Part shown: positions 50,151-61,548 of the stretch, in pieces | Numbering within the stretch: the stretch's first letter is position 1 | Layout of the letters: each line of letters opens with the position of its first letter | DNA from: Boswellia sacra | Lineage: Eukaryota > Streptophyta > Magnoliopsida > Sapindales > Burseraceae | DNA: 64,000 nucleotides | Direction: 5' to 3' | NCBI GenBank assembly: GCA_013180625.2 | Contig: SNVD02015884.1 | Coordinates: 930,001 to 994,000 of the forward strand | Program-made: the position numbers and the translations under genes | Notes under the pieces: model-generated | Database searches by the model: none | The model's input: the letters and a program-made list of their open reading frames with translations, nothing else | Told to the model about the DNA's origin: nothing

Positions 50151-50824
50151 TGTGAGATTCTTGGGTGTAATTGTGTTTTGCGTTTGAGTGAGTATGGTAG
50201 ATTATTGGGTGTAATTGAGGATTTCGGTTGATAAGAAAATTCTTCAATTTTGTATTGTTAATAAAATTTTTCTTTTATCTTGGTTGTAGACTAGCTAAAA
50301 GCACAACGTAAATTATTGTGCGCTTTCTTTTGTTATTTTCTATATTTTTTTCTACTAACCTCATTTTGCTTACTTATTTAATCAATCCTTTTCACGACAT
50401 TCTCGTTCTTAGATAGTAACACCTCGAATGACACCACTACCCCATTGTTCCGATAATTAATATTATGACCCCAGTTTAGAGTCGAACATTTGATAATTGA
50501 ATCTATCAACTGATTCAAATCTTACTCACGTTGACTATCTCAATTGCACTTATCATCTATGTTCATGTCTTAAATAAATTATGACTATCACTATTAGACA
50601 GTTTTAGAGTTTATTTAATTGCAAATAAAGACAGAGGTGAACCTATGTTCCGACTAGAGGGCTCGAGGGCCCACAAAGAGGTTATAATTTCGTTATACAT
50701 ATTAAGTTTCAAGGATTACAAAATTATCCTCAATAAAAAGTGCTTAATTTTAACAAATATACCCCCAAACCCTTAGGTTGACTCTTAAATTTAAGTATTT
50801 GTTACGGCCATAACAATATTGGGC

Positions 50825-50990
50825 CTCAATTATTTCTAACACAGTAAGCCCATTACTGAAGCCCATTATCTGGGCCATTATCTGGGTCCCACAATGACCC
50901 ATCCCGACTCAATTATTTCTAATACAGTAATCCCATTACTGAAGTTCATTATTTGGGCCCATTATTTGGGTCCCACAATGGCCCATCCTG
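50825..50990. repeat. 83-bp tandem duplication in the LTR U3 region
   Basis: CTCAATTATTTCTAACACAG at 50825 and CTCAATTATTTCTAATACAG at 50908 begin two successive copies that both include CCCATTACTGAAG and TGGGTCCCACAATG. U3 repeats of this kind often act as enhancers in retrotransposons. Confidence 0.85.
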
Positions 50991-50995
50991 ACTCC

Positions 50996-51003
50996 TATAT
51001 AAA
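50996..51003 (+). promoter_or_regulatory. TATA box of the LTR
   Basis: TATATAAA in the middle of the LTR, just downstream of the duplicated U3 block, the expected position for the retrotransposon promoter on the plus strand. Confidence 0.6.
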
Positions 51004-51263
51004 CCCTCCTAATTATTGCTCAAGGTATGCACACTTTTCTGAACTTATTCTCTCTCTAAATTTCCTTTACGAGCTTCTCTCTCTAGGAAATTCTCCTAGA
51101 AAATTCCGGAGTGCCGGAAACTGACTTGAGTGTCGGAAGGTCTTTGCCGGCACCACCGCCGATACCCCTGACTGTTTTTCTTTGCTCGTAGGATTGGACC
51201 CGACGTACGATCCGAGCTCCGACTCGCTTTCCGGCAGTCCGAAAATCGTGCATCAACAGTATT

Positions 51264-54200
51264 ATTTTTGTTAAATCTTCTTAGAGTTACGTTATTAAGT
51301 GAGTTTATTCATGTGTATTTGTTTTATGTTATTGCGTTTTTTAAATTTCATGATATATGTATTCACACAATTTATTTAGAAGACATTCAGAATATACATA
51401 ATTAAAATGAATTTGAGAGACTATTGACAACATATTACATCAATATAAATTTTATATATATTCTTTGAACTCAATTCATCATCAATATGTTAATTTACAT
51501 AAAATCTTAAATTAAGAATATCAAAATCCAAATATTAAATACATTTAACTCTAATATAAAATGTTGGAATAATATTATTTAAAACATAATAATTTAATTA
51601 TAATCAACTTATACATATGTTATAAAATAAATTTCTTGAATATATTTATATATTCAAAAATGAAAAATTTATCTAATTTTTAACTTATGTGAAAATTATT
51701 TTAAATATAATTAAATCTTAATTATTATAATTAGCTGTTCATATTTATCTTAATTCTAAACTTTATGATGCCCTTTAAAGAAATTTTCTAGATCTGTCCT
51801 GAATAAAAATAACTAATAATATCAGTCTTTGAATCACATATTTAAAGACTGAAAATTTTTTAAAATTTAAATTAAAAAAAAAATCTCATTCACAAACGCA
51901 TAAAGATATCCGGTCAATAGCAGCCTCGCAATTCTAGGTAAAGCTGGCTTGAAGGAACAGAAGAATTATTTCCAGTTACCTTCATGAAGGTGTAATCACG
52001 CACGAATCCAATGTACGAGTGTTACTCTGGACTTCTTGCTTTCGCTTGAAAACCAAGAGTACTGTATCGTGGCTGTTGTAGTTTTGTTCCAGGACTGTGT
52101 GCAGTTATCGTCTTTATATTTTAATAATGTATGACATGTTGCTTAATATGCATTGTTGTGTGACCTAAGTTTGGGAAAAGACAACGAAAAATGTAACATT
52201 TTAGATTTTTAATGGCAAATCACAAGCACAAGCAACACCGTATTACGAAAATTAAATGGAAAAAGTAATTGAAGACAACCGTTGCTCATCACTTATTTTG
52301 TTTCTAAAACTCAATGCTGATGTAGATCAAACAGTGAGTTCAACGCCTCAACATGAAACCAGCGCTGCCGCGCCAAAACATGGGGCTGGAGAGCTGAGGT
52401 GAGCACCAGTGATCACCGGACTGCAGCGCTAATTCGATTTGCCTGATGAACGTGAATTTTTCCTAATTGTTGTTTGATTGATTTTCTTTCCTGGTTCTTT
52501 CCTTTCCTCGTTTATTGAGACTGACTATTCTTTCCTGGTTTGTTGCTATGTTCTTCTTTCCTACTTGTTAATCTTTCCTAGTTTATTGTTGTAAGGTTTT
52601 AGTATTTAAACTTTATGTTTCATCAAGATAATAGTTTTTCATAATTATTGAATGAGAATCTCTGTTATGTTTTGTAGTTGCTTGTAATTCGTATTAGAAT
52701 ATGTAACTGTAAAGCCTAGTAATTTGATAATCTTTCTAGATTCGTTGGATTGTTAGTAGGTTGTTTTGATTTGATTGTTTTAGCCTCTTATATATCCCTT
52801 TGCTGCATCACATGCTCTCATGCATATAAATATATCCGAAATGAAAAAACGAAGTCCTAACTTGACTAATATTTATCAACATATACCTCAAAAAGAATCT
52901 ACTCATTAAAACGAGAAAGACACAAATGCCATCATATTTAGATGTATCCCCTTAAAGCAACAAAGAAGAAATGGATGACCGAAATACTCAACTACTACAG
53001 AATCTTAACAAACCATTTCTTCAAGTAAATGTAGCATTGAACTTACAACACCTTTTGGGAGAAATCTCACAGTTTTCCAACTGGGTTTAGCAGAGAAAGA
53101 AGCTCCTAAGTTGGAGACGGTTGCGGGTGAAGCAGTAGAGCTATTGAGTTTGTTAACCGTAGAAATTTCGGTAAAAGGGGTAATGATAGTTTGAGTCATC
53201 TAATGTTGAGTATTATTCATGTAAAATTTAGTTAGTGGCCAATTAAGTGGTTGGTCTGAAAATGATCTGCTAGCTAAAAGGACCAAAGTTACTTTTTTTT
53301 TTTTTTTTTTTTTTTTAGAAAAAGGTACAAGAAAATGAAACTCGTCACACAGGGCTTAGAAACCCAATCCAAAAAACTCGTCCACAGCAAAAAGGAAAAT
53401 AAATCAAAAACCCATTTCTGCTGCATGAACTTTTCCTCTTTTGAGTCACATATTATGGACAACATTGTTAAATAAATTAAACATATAGCCCTCGCCATAT
53501 CTATTCTTCAAAACTGCCCTAGTTTTTTTTTTTTTAAATTAATTCAAACCCCTTGTTAGATGTCGAGTATAACACCTCTGCCCCCGTTGTTTCAATAGTA
53601 ATATCAATATCACGGTTAACATAACAGATGATTGAATCTATCAATTAAAACCAAACCTGACACATAATGACAATAAATCTTACCATCAATAACTACAGTT
53701 ACCATTATTGGATAGTTTCAGAGTTTGTTTAGCTGCAAATAATGATATCGGATCAATATCAGGCTTTGAATCTCATATTTAGAGACTAGAGTTTTCTTAA
53801 AATTAAAAGTCTTATAAACAAAATATAGGATATATCATATAAGAGAGCCTGGATATTATAATCTTGATATATATAATGAAATTACATGCTCAAGACGCTT
53901 TTTCAAAATTAGCAGTAATAAGCTCTTGATACATTTACCATTACTCTGCTTACAAACTCACGGAGAAAAATAAGAACACTAATAATTTTTCTTCAAATTT
54001 TTTGGCTACTTTCTCAAATCTATGAATATTAATCATAATTAATTATCCCAAATTAATTCTACAAGCTTGAAGAGCCATATATAAAACTCAAAGCTCAACC
54101 CCAATCTGCTCTGCATCAAGAATCTCTACTTCTAAAATATGTAAAGGGCACCACAAACGAATCCCCACTGCCGTAGTTGATACTACAAAAGCAGAAAAAA

Positions 54201-55700
54201 TCTTTATGAATAAATAATTAATGTTAAGTCTACCACTACAAGTTTAAGTAAAATCATATTGATCTACCGCCTTTCCGACTGCTTATGACCACATGGAAAT
54301 TAATAATTCAATCTCTATGCTTAAATTTGATTAAAATATTTTCGATTAGTTTCGATAATTTGAAGATTCCATTAGCAGCAACAACAAATCCTGGAGGTGA
54401 TGGATGTAAAAATTTGGGCCTCAAATGTCACTGGCCCAACCCAAACTGAAAAAGTTGCCTGCTGCCTGATATATATTTGCGAAGGATGGGGCACCATAGA
54501 TAAAGGACAAATTAAAAAAGACATATGTCGTATACAAGTGTAATGTAAAGACGATATGTCACACACCAATCCATATCACGCAACATGTCATACATGGTTA
54601 AAATCTACAGACGACATGTAACAACACGAAGCCATTGAGCAAGGACAGCAGCCACGAAGCTTATGCCGATTGCCAAATGATAATGAGTGAGCCATCAGCA
54701 TCTGGGAAACTGCCAATTGCAATCCAACGGGTCCCTATATCCCAGCTAATTTATATCCTGTAGGCTAACAAGAGAGAAATTAAACCAATAAATTATGGTG
54801 GGCAGTCCCTCTCCCTCTCCCTGTACAACTTTTGATTTTCTTGTATTCTGAAATCCATTCGGCTGCAAGCGAACGTCCACTTTAATATCTAAATATTACT
54901 TTTTGACTCAAAGGAAGAGAAGATCTTTCAAACAGGCTCGTAATGATGTTTATGTGTGTAGAAAAACTTGATAAAAAAGTCTATTAATTTGATCATACTC
55001 ATTTTCCACCTGCAAATCATCAGATAGCCCACATGTACGTCAAGATTATTTCTCATCAACCTACCAATATTGGACGATTAAGAAATAAATATATCAGCCA
55101 ACTTGTCATATATTGATTTGCTTATGAGATGGTTTGATTCACTATAGCTCAAAACATTATCTTATATGTATTCTCTTTTTAATCAAACGACCTCTTTAAT
55201 GGCCTACGCAAATTGGATTTTTCCCTTAGATATTTGTTTATGTTAATCAACTTGGTGAGCTTGATACCAACATTTTCCAAACATGAAGGTTTACTGACTA
55301 TTCCTATATACACATTGCAGCTGCTAATTATGGCCACATAGAAATTAATATTAAACGATTTAATTTGATGAGCACTCAATGAAACTCCAGGTAAATGCTT
55401 CGATTGTAGAAACAGTTTTGCTGCTTAAATGTCCAATACAAATGAATTAATCTCGAGGCTTAAATGTGCTTAAAATATTTTCAATTTGTTTCGACAATTT
55501 CAAGATTACACAATAGCAGCGACAACAAATCCAAGGAATATTGAGAAGCAGCCGAATGAGTAACTTTACTATTCTTTTGTTTTTTTAATGATGGATTTGA
55601 AAAGTTGGGCCTCAATTGTCACTGACCGATGACATCCCAAACTGGAAAATTTCATAAGATTTGCGAAGGATAGAGCAGCCTAAATAATGGAATGAATGCT
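51264..55700. other. Degenerate repeat-derived spacer
   Basis: No gene supported. Fragments of the TNL 5'-flank repeat recur (the GATATCGGATCAATATCAG motif near 53745 and related pieces near 50625 and 51825). Parts of 53930-54180 and 55260-55400 resemble 35930-36300. A T run lies at about 53292-53316. A 64-codon minus-strand frame at 53005-53199 is discussed among the rejected items. Confidence 0.45.
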
Positions 55701-55729
55701 TCCTTTGCTTAGACAATGAAGATTGAAAT

Positions 55730-56650
55730 CTAAGTTGTGCTTCAGGAAAATCAAAACTTGTAAAGCAATTTAATTGGAACAGCATCAATCGAGCTGATGA
55801 CCAAACTTATTGTACCTTGCCCCGATGTATTGTTCCTCCTGTAAGAACCCATGAGGGAACATATATTGCAGATAATCCATGGTAAAAGGTAAGCACCTTT
55901 AATTTCCAATGCTACAGCAGAAACAGAAGGTCCCTGTGGGGTTACGCCATTTTCAACCTTGCATATTAAGCGACAATGTCATTCAAGTTTTAAATATAAA
56001 GATAACATGTAAAAACAGAATGTCCAAAGTAACACCCATAAAGATAACAAGCGAAGCAGACTTTGCTCTTGCTAGGAGTACACCACACTCCGTTAAGAAA
56101 AATATTAAAGATTTCAGGATAGCGTTAGGCTATTGAATTCGTGCATAATTACATAACATATAATGGTATGCTCTGTTTAATTTGCTTAGATAATGGAGTT
56201 TGAAATGCTCAAGTTCTATGTGTTCAAGGAAAATCAAAACTTCAAAAGCTATTTGATTGGAACAGAATCAACCAAGCTCAAGACCAAAATTTTTGTACTT
56301 TGCCTCAAAGTTCCTCCCTCCAGAGGCCATAAGGGAACATATATTGCAGATAATCCTTATTAGAAGATAAGTATCCTTAATTTCCCATGCTACAGCAGAA
56401 AATAGAAGATCCCTATATGGCTTCACCATCATTTGCAATAGATCTTTTAGTGAGAGCGAGCAGCAATATTAGCAGATCTCTTCATCTCCAGAGGCCATGA
56501 GGGAACATATTTTGCAGAAAATCCTTGGTAGAAGGTCAGTGTCCTTAATTTCCAATGCTACAGCAGAAACCAGAAGATCCCTATGTGGCTTCACCAGCTT
56601 TTGCAATAGATCTTTCAGTAAGAGTAGCAATATTAGCAGATCTCTTTATC
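55730..56650. repeat. Imperfect tandem repeats, unknown origin
   Basis: The block with GGGAACATATATTGCAGATA, AATTTCCAATGCTACAGCAG and AGAAGATCCCTA occurs near 55850, 56330 and 56500. The last two are 168 bp apart, counted from CAGAGGCCAT at 56321 and 56489. The first pair also shares upstream sequence (GGAAAATCAAAACTT). No protein recognised. Confidence 0.7.
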
Positions 56651-57350
56651 TCTAGGCAATGCAACTAACCTGCAAAAACAGATAAACTGAGATACAAGAA
56701 AGGTGAGATACAAGAAAGGCGTAATAACACAAGTACTGGAAATTGAGTAGACAACTAGAATTTTCAAAGAAAATGAGCTTGAAATTCTAGAAAGAATAAT
56801 TTTGGTCTCAGAGGTGTATAAGAATTTTGAAACTACACGAGACTGACATAAATATATAAAAGGTTTATAATTATAGCACTTACCTCTGGTGTAGAGAGAG
56901 CAACATTCTAAAATGCCAGAGGTGAATGCAACACAGGAACATCCACAACAGTTAAAAGAGTCAAGAAAGATCTGAAGATAATAACAAGAAAAGGGATAAG
57001 ATTGATAGGCCCCCGATTCGCTCAGTTTGTATTTCAATTAACCTAGCCTAGTGATGTGTGCAGGTGGTTATCTTGCTAATTGTTTTTCCTTTTCTGTTTT
57101 GTGTGTGAGGGTATTAGAAAAGGGAAATGTGTGAGTATCAGGGGAGGGATTTGTTTTAACTGAGCAAAGCTCAAGGAGTATCCAGGTCTCTTGAATACCT
57201 GGTGTTTCGGGTTTTCTACAGAAATAAATTTTCCTTTTATTCCATAAATTGCAGCAATTCCATCAGTTTATTATTTTGTTCTATCAAAGATAAGAAATAT
57301 AATAGAGATCAGAAAATATTCTCAAAGAAATTTGTCATATTGTTATTATT
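56651..57350. other. Spacer before the right duplication copy
   Basis: No gene seen. A GT-rich part at about 57060-57190 has no recognised origin. The duplicated block begins abruptly near 57351. Confidence 0.45.
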
Positions 57351-57690
57351 TAGATGAACAAGGCAAGACCAAACATTGGTAGGTCATGCTAACCGTCTTT
57401 GAAATTGAGATGCACGTAATTCCACTGATAAGTTCAAACTTTTACCTCTCACAGAGCATAAGGCTACAATACCTTGATAACAGCTCTTCCATAAATGGCA
57501 AATCTTTCATGACCAGCTAAAACCAAAGATTAAAAAACTGCATCAGCATCCAAGATACTGATTCCTATATCATTATGTTTATTAACGGCAAGAGAAGCAT
57601 GCATTCTGATATTCTCCCAAAATTTTGGTGTACTCAATTAATCCATCATTGCATCTGAATTTTCCATATCTTTACCAAAAATCTGCGTAT

Positions 57691-59618
57691 GATGGCCTTG
57701 ACAGTGGTCATGAAGAACTGTGAGCCATTGGAATCAGGTCCTGAGTTCACCATGGAAACAATACCTAAAAGAGAATTACAGATCACTTGAGTGGAGCAGT
57801 GGTAGAAGCTAGAAAGGAGCAACCTCCAAAATCAAGAAAAATTTAAAGGCTTCAGATATGCAGAAGATGTCCATGGTTCACAATTAAAGCAAATAAAATA
57901 AAACAATTACACGTAAGTTCACCTGCATGTGAATGCTTAATCTTAAAATTCTCATCAGGAGAGGTGCCACCATAGATAGACTACTTCCTTTTCCATCACC
58001 ACAAAGCATATCTCCACCTTGAATCACAAACCCAGATATTACACAATGAAATGGTGTTCACTTATAGTGGAGAGATTTCACATTTGCACCCTTTCATTTT
58101 TCCCTTGCAATTGAAGAGAATATTAGGCCTATTGACAACAAAAATAGACTCTGTCAGTAGATATAAAATACAAGAACCCAGTACCTGTGCATAACGCCCT
58201 GAAATTTTCTGCAAACAGTAAGTACTCATGCATTAGGAAATTATGGGGTATGCCGATAACCAAGGTGGTTCCTAAATAACTTTTAGCGAATCGACATCAT
58301 ATTTCAACACCTTTACTATATGCAACAAATAATGACCTTAAAAGTTACACATTAAGCTAAAGCCAAAAGTTATTGAGCAAACAAGTTCACACTAGTTGTT
58401 AGCTTGTTTATAAATTCAGAAGCTTGAATTTCTTCAAGCATACTCATGCCAGAAAAGTAAGAAAACTGACTTTCAGAGTTCCTGAAAAATCTTTAAATTT
58501 CAAAAGGAGGGTAGATTGCGCTTAACAAACACAATTTGCAATCTGAGGCAATGCAACTGATTTAGACAAATTTAGCTTCCAAAATCGTGCTAAAAAAGTA
58601 TTGACATAAAAGATTTGCTAACATACCAACAGTTTTTGGTACAACCTGGCCATACAATCCAATAACAATTCTACCTGCAAATCCAGAATAAATCTGGTAG
58701 TTAATAAGAAATAAGAAACATCTAAGTACTAAATAACTGTCATACAACAGAATCTACTTTGAAGCTAAAGTATAGTTGATCCATATCAATATGGCAACTT
58801 TACTAGGTTCTCTTTCTCTTTAATTAAAGAATAAATTTTTTTGTAATAATGTCATTGTCATGCAAAACTATGCGTGAGAAAGCCGTACCTAAGCATTGTT
58901 CATCAATGTCAACATCCAAGTATACTCTGTGGGTAATTTCAAATACCTCTTCCACCTTCTCCTTTTCTTCCTCCTAAGCATCAATTTAGAAGGAATAAAT
59001 CAATACTTTGGTTGATATAAGACAAACTTTCCAATGACAAAGGTATTGAATTACCTAACTATCCATTTTACAAGTTGTAATATCCGAAAAAAATGTACAC
59101 AGCAAACAGTCATCAAAACTCCAAGACAAACATTTCTGCCACAAGAATCGTTGGTACTTTACTCATTCCCTCTTCCAATTTATCCAAAACGACAAGCAAA
59201 CAAGCGTTCTTCGAGGACAATAACTCATTGATTCAAACAGGTTCTACGCAAAACCAAATTAAGGTTAAGAACAGATCAAGCGGTAGCCTCACAACAAAAC
59301 CCTAACAATGGCACAGCAAACTGAGCCTAGCTAAACTAAATTTCACTGCCAGTTCTTTCCCATGATCGCACATCGAAATAATTCACAATAGAAAACCAAG
59401 CAAAACCCATCAAACCCAATTGAGAACATTCACAACCCAGATCAAAATTGGCATCCAAAATCCACAATTAGATCCAAAAGAACGAAAAGAATTAAAGTGG
59501 GATTGCACAAACGCACCGTTTTAGTGTGGCTAGTGAAGGCGAAAACGAGGAAGATGAGGATGACAACGAATAGAAGAAGATATCGCGGTCGGACCAAGAC
59601 CGAGAGATCTCTACGCAT
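57691..59618 (-). pseudogene. Cyclophilin (CYP21-1-like) pseudogene
   Basis: Duplicate of 18573-21614. Exon 1 is intact (59618-59517), and exons 2, 3 and 4 are recognisable (exon 2 has one Arg-to-Cys change, exon 4 at about 58207-58184 is unchanged in reading). Exon 5 has lost its acceptor (GCAG to GCAA), and the catalytic Arg in FHRI is replaced by Cys. It also carries a frameshift near 57983. The exon 6 donor is gone (GTAAGC replaced), and exon 7, with the catalytic Trp remainder and His, lies outside the duplicated block. It cannot make an active isomerase. Confidence 0.9.
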
Positions 59619-60462
59619 TTTTCGTGGCGCTTGTGATCTCTATCTAAACTGAAATTTTAACAAAAATCTTTCATTTCTGGAATCTCCATCAATTGTTGAA
59701 GCAAGTCCGGGTGTTGAAGACCAAAACGCAATGCAGAAGACACGCAGAGTGGGCGTCAGTGAGTGACGCAGTGGGCTTCTTAAATGCTTGCGGGGTATGG
59801 TATGGGCATTATTTCCCTGGAAAGACGCTGAAGAGTGGGGAGTTTGTGTGGGAGTGAGGAGAATATGAGATTCTCTCTTTGGTCATTTTATATAATTTTT
59901 TAATCAGATGATTAAGAGGCTTAAACATGGTTTATTAGATAGAGGTTAAAGAAGAAATATTACAGTACTTCTAAGGTGTATCATGGAAAATTGTTCTATT
60001 CAACCGTATCAAGTGCGGAACAGGTAAATGATTGTGTTGAAGTGAAATTTTCGACCTCCCTGTATTGTTGATCAACTTTTTTAGACCAACATATTTTTAT
60101 CTTTACTCTGTTCGATGTCAAAATTTCGGGAAATAAAAACCATTATATAAACAAATTCGGGGTTTTTTTTTGGACGTATAAAGTTCGAAAAAATAAGTAT
60201 AAACTTTAGGAATCATGAGTTTTTTATAAGTTTAAAAAAATGAATATAAACTTTAATAATCATTAGTTTATTCTAACTTTTTTTATGAAATTTTCGAATT
60301 TTACAAACATTTTCTGAACTTTGTGTAAAAAAATCTCGGACTTTATCTCAAAAAAACTAGGCGTATGGATTGGACCTGGTATATTGTAGCATAACCAAAT
60401 TTTTCTACTATAAGCAAGAATGAGACAATTCTCTAAGCCTCGAAACCTTGTTATTTTGGTAT

Positions 60463-60465
<3 letters not shown>

Positions 60466-60502
<37 letters not shown>

Positions 60503-60518
60503 GTATGTATGTATGTAT
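60466..60518. repeat. TA and GTAT microsatellite
   Basis: (TA)n followed by (GTAT)n. The paralogous site near 22475 has only TACATATGTATAAC, so the array expanded after the duplication. Confidence 0.85.
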
Positions 60519-60584
60519 AACACTTTTATATTTTCATATTTTTTTCATCTAAATCTTGTTTGTTATAGATACACCTTTTTTTAG

Positions 60585-60787
60585 AGCAATGCTAGATATA
60601 CAACTAAATTATATAATATTACTTATACAACCTGACATGACACAAATTCATTAGGTGGATAAGAATAAAAAATATATTAACTAATTTTTAATAAATAAAA
60701 TGAGATTCACACATCCAATGAATTTATACCATATCAAGTTGTAGGGGTTAGGTTGTACAACTTGGTTGTATACCTAGTATTATTATT
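60585..60787. mobile_element. MITE inserted in the right duplication copy only
   Basis: The left end AATGCTAGATATACAACTAA pairs with the reverse-complemented right end AATACTAGGTATACAACCAA. The left duplication copy reads across this point near 22545 without it. About 200 bp, non-coding. The exact ends and target duplication are blurred by T runs. Confidence 0.7.
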
Positions 60788-61548
60788 TTTTTAATATTTA
60801 TCTTCTCTATAACAACTATTTACTTTCTCATAACAAAACATACTATTGTATTAAAGAGATCTCTTATAAAATTATATCATCTATTTTGAGAGGCTGCTTC
60901 CATATAGAGCCAAAGATGAAGATATTTTAATCATATAGGAGAATCTTCATCCTCATCCCTCCCTGAAAAAAATGACAGACAGAGGTGGAGACTTTGACTT
61001 TGTCTGAATACGAGAGAACGGAGATGGAGATGACAATTCCGAGACCATCATTAATTAATTTGATATATGTGATTAGCTTTGAGAGTGTATCGTATATTTA
61101 GGTTCGGATCAAATTTTATTATTAAGAAACTTTAGTACACTTGCCAAAATTAGGTCCAATTACAAAGCAGAAAGAAAATTTAGAAGCCAGAGTTTCATTA
61201 GTACGCTTGCCAATCTGCTGCACCACAACATCCACTAGAGCTACTCTGCCTCACTTAATCAATTGACACTTGTTGTTTCCAAGGAGTATCATACATGGGA
61301 TTGCTATCTATGCATGCAATTTCATAGAACAGTTTTTGATAACTATAATGAAATAAAAGGTACTCGCATTCATATTCATTCATTGGGAACTTTGATGATA
61401 TGAAACGTTATATCAGACCATGTATATAATAAAATACAAATTTGTCATTTCAGTAGCAGAAGGGAAAGTTTAGAATACATTTTTTTTTTATAATTTTGAT
61501 TAGAAAGCACATATTGTGAAAAGTTGAACCCAAGACTTCATTGTGGCC

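Larger units (their letters stand above)
50800..51258. mobile_element. Solo LTR of a retrotransposon (459 bp)
   Basis: Starts TGTTACGG and ends ATCAACA (5'-TGTT..AACA-3'), flanked by perfect 5-bp direct repeats GTATT (50795-50799 and 51259-51263). It has a TATA box (50996-51003), and after it a GC-richer R/U5-like part. No internal domain or second LTR adjoins, so the element was reduced by LTR-LTR recombination. Copia versus Gypsy cannot be told from an LTR alone. Confidence 0.87.

Noticed and set aside
53005..53199. 64-codon minus-strand frame with a Ser/Thr-rich, transit-peptide-like composition
   Set aside because: No recognisable mature domain, no clear splice site, and located in repeat-rich spacer. 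It may be a gene fragment but support is too weak.
56633..57037. 134-codon minus-strand frame rich in Cys, Phe and Ser
   Set aside because: Composition typical of chance frames in A/T-rich DNA, no domain, and partly within the 55730-56650 repeats.
50800..57350. A full-length LTR retrotransposon starting at the LTR
   Set aside because: No second LTR, primer-binding site, or gag/pol reading was found on either side; the TSD closes directly around one LTR.
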